The position numbers were made by a program, and so were the translations under genes. Positions 14,417 to 22,807 of a stretch of DNA of 42,496 bases are shown piece after piece. The stretch is taken from NCBI GenBank assembly GCA_937976305.1, contig CALJSB010000012.1, positions 1-42,496 of the forward strand. The letters are read 5' to 3'. This DNA is from an uncultured Acidimicrobiales bacterium. GTDB lineage: Bacteria; Actinomycetota; Acidimicrobiia; Acidimicrobiales; SZUA-35. Every line of letters begins with the position of its first letter. Positions within the stretch are counted from its first letter, which is position 1. The notes under the pieces are model-generated. The model made no database searches, was not told the origin of the DNA, and saw nothing but the letters and a program-made list of their open reading frames with translations.

Positions 14417-17058
14417 CCAGCTTCAACCTCAACGGGGCGCCAGCAAATGCGTCCGCCGATCACGAACACCTTCTTGCGGCCCTGCGAGATGAACTCGGCG
14501 TCTTCTCACCGAAAGACGGCTGCTCACCGACCGGCCAGTGCGGGTGCTGCACGGTGCTCGTCGACGGCAAGGCTCGGGTCGCTTGCCAAACTTCGATGGA
14601 AAAGACCGAGGGATCTGACGTCGTCACGCTCGAGGGGCTCGAGCCCGACGAGCGCGACCGGATGGCCACGGCCTTTGCCGCCCACGGTGCGTTGCAGTGC
14701 GGCTTCTGTACGCCCGGCATCGTCATGCGCACCAAGGCCATGCTCGACAAGAACGCGCAACCTGACGGATCGAACGAGCTCACCCGCGAGTCAGCAGCTC
14801 GACTCCTCGGCGGCAATCTCTGCCGTTGTACCGGCTACACGAAGATTCTCGATGCTGTTGAGGCTCTTGCAACCAACGAGGTACCCGTCGCCATCGCCCC
14901 GAAAGGTGTCGGGTCCCGTGGCATCAAATACGAGGGCATCGAGCTGTCACTTGGCGACCGTCCCTTCATCGACGACATGGTTCCCGCCAACCTGGCCCAC
15001 GGTGCCTTCAAGCTGACCGATCACGCTCGAGCCGACATCACCGCCATCGATACCACGGCGGCCGAGGCCGTTCCCGGCGTGGTCGCTGTGTTCACCGGCG
15101 CCGATGTGCCAGGCGAGTTGCGCTCTGGGCTGAGTCACAAGGACTGGCCGATCTTCATCCCCGTCGGCGGACGAACGAGCTACATGGGCGATGTCTTGGC
15201 CATGGTGGTAGCCGAGGATCGACCGACCGCTCGCAAGGCCGCCCAGCTCGTTGACGTCACCTACGACGTACACCCGCCAATGACCAACCCGGCCGAGGCG
15301 ATCGCCAGCTCAGAGAACGCGGTGTGGGAACTCGACGGCAACGTTCTGTCGACCAGCACCTACAACCGAGGCGACATCGACGCAGCCCTTGCCGGTGCCG
15401 CCCACGTCGTGACCGAAACGTTCCAGACCCAGCGCATCGACCACGCATTTGTCGAGCCGGAATCAACCCTCGCGGTGCCGGTGCCAGCCGGTGAGGCCCT
15501 TCCCCTGACCAACGGCGACACGGCGGGCGACGCCGTCGATTTCAACCGACTGATGGTCTACTCGGGCGGCCAAGGCATCTGGGACGATCGCAATGACATT
15601 GCCCGCATCCTGGCGGTCGACCCCGAAACGATCGTGACCGAACTCGTCAGCAACGGTGGCGCATTCGGTGGCAAAGAAGACATGTCGAACCAGGGCCAGA
15701 CCGCTCTGGCATCGTGGCTGCTCGGCCGGCCAGTGAAAACGACATTCTCCCGCGAAGAGTCGTTCCTTGTTCACACGAAACGACACCCCATCCGCATGAC
15801 CTATGAGGCAGGCTGCGATGCCGAGGGCGCGCTCGTGGCATTGCGGGTACGGATGCTCGGCGACTCGGGCCCATACGCATCGGTCGGCATGAAGGTGCTC
15901 GAGCGAGCCGCCGGCCACGCCTCCGGCCCCTACGTGTGCCCCAACATCGACGTCGAGGCCATCGCCGCTCGTACCAACAACTCAGTGTGCGGTGCCTTCC
16001 GCGGCTTCGGCGCCAACCAGGCCCAGTTCGCAATGGAAGGCGTCATGGACCGCCTCGCAGCCGCCGTCGGCATCAGCGGTTGGGAGATGCGGAGCCGCAA
16101 CGTCATCTCACCCGGGGTTGTATGGGGTCCGGGTCAGATCATGGACGACGGGTGTCTCGGTGCCCGAGCCTGCCTCGACGCAGTGAAGCCGGCATACGAC
16201 GAGGCGGTTGCTGCAGGGAGAGCCGTCGGCCTCGGTCTGGGACTGAAGAATTCTGGCCTCGGCAACGGCTTCAAGGAGATTGCAAAGGCGGTCGTGCACT
16301 TCCGGCCAGACGGCAAGATCGAAGTGCGGCACTGCTGGACCGAAATGGGTCAGGGCATTCACACCGTCGCCCTCCAGGTTGCGGTCGAAGAGCTCGGCGT
16401 GAGCGCCGAACAGATCGAAGTGATCGTCGATTCAACCCGTGAGCTGGGGGCTGGCCAAACCACTGGCAGTAGGGGCACCCTGATGGGCGCAGGCTCAGTG
16501 GCTGATGCCTGCCGCAAGGCGGTAGCCGACGGCTGCAAGATCGGAATCGATTACGAGGGTGAGTACCGCGTCGACTGGACCAACTCGCTCACCGAAGGGC
16601 TCGAGAACCCCATCATCCACTCGACCTTTGGCTACGCCGCCCAGATGATCGTCATGGATCCGGAGACCGGCGACATCGACAAAGTCGTGGCCGCTCACGA
16701 TGTGGGCAAGGCGGTCAACCCGTTGCTGTGTGAAGGCCAAGTCGAAGGCGCCGTCCACATGGGCCTTGGCTACGCCATGAGCGAAGGCTTCCCCTGTGAT
16801 CCCGACGGCAAACCGCTCAACGACACGCTCCGCAGTCTCGACATCATCCGTCCAAAGGACATGCCAGACGTTGACGTAATTCTCGTCGAGTCACCAGAGC
16901 CGAATTCGCCATACGGCATCAAGGGTGTCGGCGAGATCGGTCTTGTCCCGACCGCCGGTGCGGTCGCCGCCGCCATGCAGGCTCGCGACGGTGAATGGCG
17001 CACAGAACTTCCACTCGTCAACGAGAAGAACCGGGAGCGAGCATCAGCCTGGAGCTGA
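14413..17058 (+). CDS. Molybdenum hydroxylase of the xanthine dehydrogenase family, fused Fe-S and Mo domains
   Basis: An 881-residue fusion. Residues 1 to about 155 are a two-cluster 2Fe-2S domain. Cluster one has C37, C43, C46 and C58 with an extra C45; the spacing C-x5-C-x2-C is one residue longer than the usual C-x4-C-x2-C. Cluster two has C96/C99 and C137/C139 (QCGFCTPG, LCRCTGY). Residues about 170-881 are the molybdopterin domain, with GGAFGGKED, GAFRGFGANQ and the catalytic glutamate E841 in GIKGVGEIG. The architecture matches the putative selenium-dependent xanthine dehydrogenase group. There is no FAD domain and no FAD-subunit gene nearby, so its electron acceptor is open. It should hydroxylate a purine-like ring. 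The ATG at 14413 overlaps the previous stop. Confidence 0.92.
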   Translation: MTSFNLNGAPANASADHEHLLAALRDELGVFSPKDGCSPTGQCGCCTVLVDGKARVACQTSMEKTEGSDVVTLEGLEPDERDRMATAFAAHGALQCGFCTPGIVMRTKAMLDKNAQPDGSNELTRESAARLLGGNLCRCTGYTKILDAVEALATNEVPVAIAPKGVGSRGIKYEGIELSLGDRPFIDDMVPANLAHGAFKLTDHARADITAIDTTAAEAVPGVVAVFTGADVPGELRSGLSHKDWPIFIPVGGRTSYMGDVLAMVVAEDRPTARKAAQLVDVTYDVHPPMTNPAEAIASSENAVWELDGNVLSTSTYNRGDIDAALAGAAHVVTETFQTQRIDHAFVEPESTLAVPVPAGEALPLTNGDTAGDAVDFNRLMVYSGGQGIWDDRNDIARILAVDPETIVTELVSNGGAFGGKEDMSNQGQTALASWLLGRPVKTTFSREESFLVHTKRHPIRMTYEAGCDAEGALVALRVRMLGDSGPYASVGMKVLERAAGHASGPYVCPNIDVEAIAARTNNSVCGAFRGFGANQAQFAMEGVMDRLAAAVGISGWEMRSRNVISPGVVWGPGQIMDDGCLGARACLDAVKPAYDEAVAAGRAVGLGLGLKNSGLGNGFKEIAKAVVHFRPDGKIEVRHCWTEMGQGIHTVALQVAVEELGVSAEQIEVIVDSTRELGAGQTTGSRGTLMGAGSVADACRKAVADGCKIGIDYEGEYRVDWTNSLTEGLENPIIHSTFGYAAQMIVMDPETGDIDKVVAAHDVGKAVNPLLCEGQVEGAVHMGLGYAMSEGFPCDPDGKPLNDTLRSLDIIRPKDMPDVDVILVESPEPNSPYGIKGVGEIGLVPTAGAVAAAMQARDGEWRTELPLVNEKNRERASAWS

Positions 17059-17145
17059 CCGTTCCCCGAGCGCACCCTCACCAACGCACAGCCACATCGA
17101 CACAGGTCACCTTCCCCTGGTGAGCCAACGAGCAAGAGAGTCAAC

Positions 17146-18690
17146 ATGAGCAACAACGACACCGCATCTCCCGAGAGCCTCGCCATCTTTGGCGACTTCG
17201 CAGCAGATGGGCGCCAGTCATATGACAACGCGGTCACCCGCTTCCGTGAGAACAACATCGTGCTGCCCACCTTTGCGCAGCTGCGAGAACCAGCCACGAT
17301 CCCCGCCAGCATCCAGGAGCAACTGGGGTCGGTCGAGAAAGACGCCGCCGATCCGCGCAACCTGTTCCGAGTGCACTGGTACAACGAGCATGCCGACGCC
17401 CCGGGCGACAACTTTCCCGGCCTGGTGGATGTGCCGACCCACATCGAACTGCCATCCGAGCTCACCGGTGTCGATGCCCGCATCGTTTTGGCCTTCGGCA
17501 ACCGTTTCCCGATGATTCGGGCCCACAAGGTGCTCGCTGCCTATTCGTGTCTGGTCGCCCGGTTGGTCACCGGTCGCTTCGACCCAACGCTCAATCGCGC
17601 CATCTGGCCCTCAACGGGAAACTACGCCCGCGGTGGCATCGCCATCTCGAAGATCATGGGGTGTCGAGGAGTGGCGATTCTTCCAGAGGGCATGAGCCGT
17701 GAACGGTTCGAGTGGCTCGAACGGTGGACCACAAACCCCCAAGAAGACGTCATCAAGACCTTCGGAACCGAGAGCAACGTCAAAGAGATCTATGACGCCT
17801 GCAACGAACTGTCGCTCGACCCGACCAACGTGATCCTCAATCAGTTCAGCGAGTTCTCTAACCACCTCGGGCATTACGCGGTCACCGGACCGTCACTCGA
17901 AAAGGTCTTCGAACATGTCACCGCCGATCGACCAGGCAATCTCGCTGCCTACGTGTCGGCATCTGGTTCGGCGGGCACATTGGGAGCTGGCGACTACCTC
18001 AAGGATCAGCACGGTTCGAAGATCGTTGCCGTCGAGGCCCTTGAGTGCCCGACGATGCTCTACAACGGCTTCGGCGACCACAACATCCAAGGCATCGGCG
18101 ACAAGCACATCCCGCTGATCCACAACGTCACCAACACCGATCTCGCGGTCGCTATCAGCGACGATGCCACCAACAAACTCGACGTGCTGTTCAACACGCC
18201 GGCTGGCTCTCAGGTGCTTGCCGAACGAGGCATCGACCCCGCACTGTCATCGATGCTGGTCGATTTCGGCTACTCCTCGATCTGCAACACGCTCGCCGCC
18301 ATCAATGCAGCCAAGGTGTGGGGTCTCGGAGCTGACGACGTTGTCATGTCGGTGGCCACCGACGGTTCTGACCTCTACAACTCCGACCGCGAACGCATCA
18401 TGTCGACACACTTCGCGGGCGGCTTCGACGAGGCGGCCGCAACGGCAGTGTTCGACGAGCACCTGGCCGACGTCGACATCACCCACGCAATGGAGATGGG
18501 CGAGGTTGAGCGCAATCGAGTATTCAACCTCGGCTACTTCACCTGGGTTGAACAGCAGGGCATCGACATCCCTGACTTCGAGCGACGCCGCAGCCAGGAC
18601 TTCTGGAATGGCCTCCGGCCACTGGTTGACCAGTGGGACACGATGATCGACGAGTTCAACGCAGCAACAGGCGCCTCTCACGATTCGTAA
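17146..18690 (+). CDS. Fold-type II PLP-dependent enzyme (cysteine/threonine synthase-like)
   Basis: A 514-residue cytoplasmic enzyme. The Schiff-base lysine is K128 in PMIRAHKVLAAY, the asparagine loop is STGNYARGG, and the glycine-rich phosphate loop is SASGSAGTLGAG (271-282). The C-terminal part GYSSICNTLAAINAAKVWGL is typical of the beta-subunit fold. It is longer than cysteine synthase (about 310) and diaminopropionate ammonia-lyase YgeX (about 400) because of N- and C-terminal extensions. Fold-type II enzymes catalyse beta-elimination or beta-replacement on amino acids, so it may deaminate the amino acid released by a carbamoylase, a role like that of YgeX; that is inference. It has its own ribosome-binding site (AAGAGAG) 87 bp after the molybdenum enzyme and ends the operon. 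Confidence 0.82.
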   Translation: MSNNDTASPESLAIFGDFAADGRQSYDNAVTRFRENNIVLPTFAQLREPATIPASIQEQLGSVEKDAADPRNLFRVHWYNEHADAPGDNFPGLVDVPTHIELPSELTGVDARIVLAFGNRFPMIRAHKVLAAYSCLVARLVTGRFDPTLNRAIWPSTGNYARGGIAISKIMGCRGVAILPEGMSRERFEWLERWTTNPQEDVIKTFGTESNVKEIYDACNELSLDPTNVILNQFSEFSNHLGHYAVTGPSLEKVFEHVTADRPGNLAAYVSASGSAGTLGAGDYLKDQHGSKIVAVEALECPTMLYNGFGDHNIQGIGDKHIPLIHNVTNTDLAVAISDDATNKLDVLFNTPAGSQVLAERGIDPALSSMLVDFGYSSICNTLAAINAAKVWGLGADDVVMSVATDGSDLYNSDRERIMSTHFAGGFDEAAATAVFDEHLADVDITHAMEMGEVERNRVFNLGYFTWVEQQGIDIPDFERRRSQDFWNGLRPLVDQWDTMIDEFNAATGASHDS

Positions 18691-18810
18691 ACCCAGGTGG
18701 ACCCGGCAGTAGTGGCCAACACCTCCACATCGCGCGCCCGTCAGGCCAGTGTTTTCGGGATGTTTAGATCTCAGCAGAATGGACGCGCCGCCAAAGGTGT
18801 TGACTGAACC

Positions 18811-20337
18811 ATGCGCGTTCGACTTGTTGCCCTTGGCCTTGCTACCGCCCTCGTTGCTAGTGCCTGTTCGGCGGAAACCCGGGAGGCGGCAGATGATGTC
18901 GCCGAAGAGGACGACCAAAGCAACGACGAGACGTCATCCGACGAGAGCTCCGAAGATGCAATGGAAGACGGTGACAATGAGCCGGCTGAGGGTGAAGACG
19001 CTGGCGGCGCCGAGGATGACGACGAACCGGAAGTTTTCTCCGACCCGAACGGCGCGACTCAGACCACCGACTTCGGGGAACCACCTCCCATTCCCGATGG
19101 GCCGCTGAGCGAACTCTCGGCCAACTCAGCGGAGATTCTGCTCGGTCAGCGGTTCATCGACGGCCAGTTCGACGCACAGTCGCTGCTTGCCATCTCCGAT
19201 CTCGGCAACTCCGACGATCCGCGGGTCGCTTGGTGGCTGAGCGACCTGCTTCGTATCGCCCAAGACCCACAGGTGTCCGATGCCCTGCTGAACGCATCGG
19301 CCAATGTGATGGGCATCGAGCCGGTGCCGTTCCAACCGTGGGACTACATCACCAGCCACCTCATCGCGTGGGATGTTCCGCCGCCGCCCGACTACCTCCG
19401 GTACAAGCAGAACGTCTACGAGCTCGTCGTACCGCAATGGGATGCATTCTTCGTCGAAGAGGCTGACATCGACTGGCGCCATCTTTCGTGGGGCGGGGTC
19501 GGCATCGACGATCGTCCTTTTGGCCGAACCGACGATCCGTGCAACTGCATCCCGGCGGCTGACGACCCGCCGGTCACCGACGCAGACGGAGCCACCTATC
19601 TCGCCGACGACGCCGTCGTCTTCGGTGTGGTGATCAACGGCGAAGCCCGGGCGTACCCCCGCTCGACGATGGAAGTGCGGGAGATGGTCAACGACACGCT
19701 CGGCGGGCGAGACATCGGCATCCCGTACTGCACGCTGTGTGGGTCGGCCCAGGTCTACTTCACCGACGAAGTACCCGACGGCGTCGAGCGCCCGGTGCTT
19801 CGCACCTCGGGCCTACTGATCCGGTCGAACAAGGTGATGTTCGACGTCAACACGTTCTCGGTCTTCGACACCTTCCTCGGTATCGCCGTCAGTGGACCGC
19901 TCGCAGAACAGGGAATCGTTCTGCCCCAAGCCGGCATCGTCACGACCACGTGGGGTGAATGGAAAGAGGCCCACCCAGACACGACGGTCCTTGAGGAGAG
20001 CGTCGCCCTCGGCCGGCCCGACTCCGACCTCCGCAATACTCGCGACGCCAACGGTCCGATCTTCCCGATCGGCAGCGTCGACGACCGTCTGCCCGTGCAA
20101 GAAGACGTCATCGGCGTCACCGGCGCCTCGGGCGCACCCTTGGCCTTCCAGGTGTCTGCCGCGATCGAGGCACTCGAAGCTGGCGAATCAGTCGAAGTCG
20201 ACGGCATTGTCCTCGAGCTCGATGGCGGCGGTGTGCGAGCCATCGACACCGACGGCAACGATGTTGGTGCCCATCAGGCGTTCTGGTTTGCGTGGTCGCA
20301 GTTCCAGCCCGACACCGAACTCTGGACCGGCAACTAG
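18811..20337 (+). CDS. DUF3179 lipoprotein
   Basis: A 508-residue secreted lipoprotein. It has a signal peptide with lipobox LVASAC (C19), a very acidic linker rich in Glu, Asp and Ser at about 25-75, then a DUF3179 domain whose marker is the GIPYCTLCGSAQVYF stretch near residue 310. The domain also has the conserved ARAYPRSTMEVREMVND segment before it. DUF3179 proteins are common in marine and soil bacteria and in archaea; their function is unknown. The paired Cys of YCTLCG suggest metal or redox chemistry, but this is speculation. The gene starts 120 bp after the PLP enzyme and probably has its own promoter. The convergent lipoprotein gene ends 33 bp beyond it. Confidence 0.85.
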   Translation: MRVRLVALGLATALVASACSAETREAADDVAEEDDQSNDETSSDESSEDAMEDGDNEPAEGEDAGGAEDDDEPEVFSDPNGATQTTDFGEPPPIPDGPLSELSANSAEILLGQRFIDGQFDAQSLLAISDLGNSDDPRVAWWLSDLLRIAQDPQVSDALLNASANVMGIEPVPFQPWDYITSHLIAWDVPPPPDYLRYKQNVYELVVPQWDAFFVEEADIDWRHLSWGGVGIDDRPFGRTDDPCNCIPAADDPPVTDADGATYLADDAVVFGVVINGEARAYPRSTMEVREMVNDTLGGRDIGIPYCTLCGSAQVYFTDEVPDGVERPVLRTSGLLIRSNKVMFDVNTFSVFDTFLGIAVSGPLAEQGIVLPQAGIVTTTWGEWKEAHPDTTVLEESVALGRPDSDLRNTRDANGPIFPIGSVDDRLPVQEDVIGVTGASGAPLAFQVSAAIEALEAGESVEVDGIVLELDGGGVRAIDTDGNDVGAHQAFWFAWSQFQPDTELWTGN

Positions 20338-20369
20338 GTCTCCTAGACCGGCCCTGCAGATCAGCCCCG

Positions 20370-20855
20370 CTAGCCCAGTCCCGTTTCGTAGGTGTAGCTC
20401 AACGAAACGTCTCGATACTCCGCCGTCACGCGCCAGCATCCTGGCGCTTGCTGGTCGTCGCCGTTGATCATGAACTCACCGTCGGCCTCAGTCGTTCCGT
20501 GGGTGCCGGGGACAGCAAACGCAACCGGGTCAGCATGGGAGTTGAGCCGCTCGTAGGTGACGCTGATCTCGGGCATCGGCTCGAGCTCACCACCCTGGAA
20601 GTTGACGCTCCACCACACGCTCTTGCGTAGTTCGTAGGTGCCGTCGGTTGGCAGCACGGTCCACAGTTCGTCGGTGCCGAACCACGCACTGTCGGGGTCG
20701 CCGGGCGATGCCGGATAGCCCTCGGGGGCCTCAAACCGCATCGAGTCGACATCCGTCACGGGACAGCCGTTAGGGCTGACCTCGGTGCAGGCAACGGAGG
20801 TGACCACAAGCACAGCGAAGAAGCCGATCTTTTTGTGGGCCGGACGCCACATCAC
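20370..20855 (-). CDS. Small predicted lipoprotein of unknown function
   Basis: A 161-residue protein with an N-terminal hydrophobic segment and lipobox VTSVAC (C23), so probably an exported lipoprotein. The mature part contains SAWFGTDELWTVLPTDGTYE and ends with APGCWRVTAEYRD, an extracellular beta-rich pattern seen in small actinobacterial lipoproteins. I recognise no family with certainty. The start overlaps the stop of the spermidine-synthase-like gene (ATGA), so it is translated with that gene. The partnership suggests joint function at the membrane, but none can be named. Confidence 0.75.
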   Translation of the reverse strand: MMWRPAHKKIGFFAVLVVTSVACTEVSPNGCPVTDVDSMRFEAPEGYPASPGDPDSAWFGTDELWTVLPTDGTYELRKSVWWSVNFQGGELEPMPEISVTYERLNSHADPVAFAVPGTHGTTEADGEFMINGDDQQAPGCWRVTAEYRDVSLSYTYETGLG

Positions 20856-22279
20856 TCGGAGAGTTGATCCACCGGAGCGAAGTCGTCACGAAGCACCTGA
20901 GAGTCGCCGATGAAATCGATGACGTCGGGAGCAACGACCAGCTCGCCATCGAGCGGATCGACCTCGATCGCAGGCAACGGGGCGCTGGAGGCGATGAGAA
21001 TCAGATTGAATCGACGCCGTGGTGGCACGCCGTCGCCAGGCACGATCACTGCGAGGTGGTCAAAATGTTCGCCGAGCGTTGTCAGTTGGGCTCGTGCATA
21101 CCCGTTTGAGCCGCCATCGATCACGTTCATGGCGTAGGTGCCGCCCGGCCGCAAGATCCGATCGAGTTCGGCGACGACCTCGACGGTGGTGAGATGCCAT
21201 GGGACCGAGTCGCTGGCAAAGGCGTCGCCGACGATCAGGTCGTACCCATCGGTTGGCAGATCGGCGAGCTCCAATCGGGCATCACCGACGATGACATTCA
21301 CACCATCGGCTTCGGTGAGGCCCAGCTCGGCCTCGGCAATCTCGACAAGCGAGTCATCGATCTCGAGCACCAGATTTGTCGAACCTGGACGGGTCTCGGT
21401 CATCCAACGGGGAAGCGAAAATCCGCCACCTCCGATGTAGAGAACGTCGAGGGCTCCATCAGGCTGGGCATCGGCGACATCGGCGAGCAAGCGCATGTAA
21501 CGGAAGTCGAGATACGTCGGATCTTCGAGATCGACGTATGCATGTCGAAGATGATCGAGAAAGAGGCTTCGACCAGATGGACGCTCTTGGTCGACTTCGA
21601 CTCGGGCACAGAAGTAGTCAGTCTCGTAGTCGCATGCTGACGGAATGCCCAACACCGCAATGGCGCTGAAGGCGATTCCCGCCGCGCCACCAGCGGAGGC
21701 CTTGCCCTTCGCCATCTTCCACCAGATCACGAGGCCGGCGACGACGAGCAGGGCGCCGATGATAAAGATGAGCAAGCGAACTGGCACCACCGAGACCAGC
21801 ACGAACCCAGTGAGAAAGGTGCCGACCAGAGCCCCGAATGTGCCAGCGGCCGAGAGGCCGCCGACCACAGCGCCTGTGTCTTCGAGCGATTCGAGCGTGA
21901 GCTTCGCAACCATCGGGCTGATGGCACTGAGCACCGCCGCTGGGGCGACAAACGCCATGAAGGTCAGCAACACGATCTCAGGCGGGGATGATCCGACGAG
22001 CGGCCCCATCAACCCAACAATCGGAACCGACAGCCACGTGAGCACTCCACCGAGCACCAACGTTGGGCCCAGCAGAGTGCGCGGGTCTCGCGAGTCGGCC
22101 AGCCGGCCACCCACGGCAGAACCGGCGGCGATGCCTGCAAGCACCGTGCCGATGATGCCGGTGAAGGCTTCGAGCGAAACGCCGACGAATGGAGCGACGA
22201 GTCGTCCCGCCAGAATCTCGAGCACGAGAACAAGCGCCGAGGTCACAAACACCATGGCTGTCGCAGAGCGAGAACTCAT
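20852..22279 (-). CDS. Membrane protein fused to spermidine synthase-like methyltransferase domain
   Basis: A 475-residue protein. The first half (about 1-215) has six to seven hydrophobic helices beginning AMVFVTSALVLVLEILAGRL, which resembles the transporter-like half of fused MFS/spermidine synthases. The second half is a Rossmann-type methyltransferase/aminopropyltransferase domain: DVLYIGGGGFSLPRWM (nucleotide-binding loop), LEIDDSLVEIAEAEL, GDARLELADL, LIVGDAFASDSVPWHLTT. The start at 22279 (MSSRSATAMVF) is chosen because the open frame upstream lies inside the peroxiredoxin gene. It is 4 bp from the bcp stop and overlaps the following lipoprotein. Whether it makes polyamines is doubtful; many such fusions are uncharacterised. 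Confidence 0.85.
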   Translation of the reverse strand: MSSRSATAMVFVTSALVLVLEILAGRLVAPFVGVSLEAFTGIIGTVLAGIAAGSAVGGRLADSRDPRTLLGPTLVLGGVLTWLSVPIVGLMGPLVGSSPPEIVLLTFMAFVAPAAVLSAISPMVAKLTLESLEDTGAVVGGLSAAGTFGALVGTFLTGFVLVSVVPVRLLIFIIGALLVVAGLVIWWKMAKGKASAGGAAGIAFSAIAVLGIPSACDYETDYFCARVEVDQERPSGRSLFLDHLRHAYVDLEDPTYLDFRYMRLLADVADAQPDGALDVLYIGGGGFSLPRWMTETRPGSTNLVLEIDDSLVEIAEAELGLTEADGVNVIVGDARLELADLPTDGYDLIVGDAFASDSVPWHLTTVEVVAELDRILRPGGTYAMNVIDGGSNGYARAQLTTLGEHFDHLAVIVPGDGVPPRRRFNLILIASSAPLPAIEVDPLDGELVVAPDVIDFIGDSQVLRDDFAPVDQLSE

Positions 22280-22283
22280 GAGA

Positions 22284-22772
22284 TCAGATCGACTCGAGTG
22301 CAGCGAGCAGCTTGGTTGGAGTGTCCTTCGGACTGATCTTGGGCCACGATGCGGCGACCGTGCCCTTCTCGTTGATGAGGAACGCCGATCGCTGGACACC
22401 CATGTACTTGCGGCCATACATGTTCTTCTCGACCCAGACGCCGTACTTCTCTGCCGTCTTGTGTTCGGGGTCGCTCAATAGCGTGAAGCCGAGCTCGTAC
22501 TTGGCGTCGAACTTCGCAAGCTTTGCTGGCTCATCCGGACTGATGCCGAGGATGACGGTGCCACCCACCTCACCAGCGATGTCCCGCAATCCACAGGCCT
22601 GGGTTGTACAACCGGGGGTATCGGCCTTCGGGTAGAAGAAAACCAACACCTTGAAGCCCTTGAACGAAGACAATCGCTGCTTCTGCCCGTTCTGATCCGC
22701 AAGATAGAAAGCGGGGGCCCGTTTGCCGGCCGCAGGTGGCGTGGCGCCTTGGGGTGATCCCCCTTGAGTCAT
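22284..22772 (-). CDS. bcp: Thioredoxin-dependent thiol peroxidase, Bcp family
   Basis: A 162-residue peroxiredoxin of the Bcp/PrxQ group that reduces hydroperoxides in the cytoplasm at the expense of thioredoxin. The active site is FYPKADTPGCTTQACGLRD with peroxidatic C55 and resolving C60 five residues later, the usual atypical two-Cys arrangement. GISPDEPAKLAKFDAKYELG and LLSDPEHKTAEKYGVW follow as in the family. Length and motifs are complete. It is the first gene of a minus-strand run with the synthase-like membrane protein and the small lipoprotein. It is divergent from the GGDEF-EAL gene, with 35 bp between starts. Confidence 0.95.
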   Translation of the reverse strand: MTQGGSPQGATPPAAGKRAPAFYLADQNGQKQRLSSFKGFKVLVFFYPKADTPGCTTQACGLRDIAGEVGGTVILGISPDEPAKLAKFDAKYELGFTLLSDPEHKTAEKYGVWVEKNMYGRKYMGVQRSAFLINEKGTVAASWPKISPKDTPTKLLAALESI

Positions 22773-22807
22773 GGCTTCAAGTTATCCGGCAGAGCGCAAT
22801 AGGCCCC

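Noticed and set aside
4930..18690. Horizontal transfer of the catabolic region
   Set aside because: No integrase, transposon or tRNA-bounded repeat is visible, and the coding style is like its neighbours; I cannot measure composition here, so I make no claim.
20337..20349. GGTCT-CCT-AGACC hairpin after the DUF3179 gene
   Set aside because: The stem is only 5 bp with a 3-base loop and no T tail, too weak to call a terminator.
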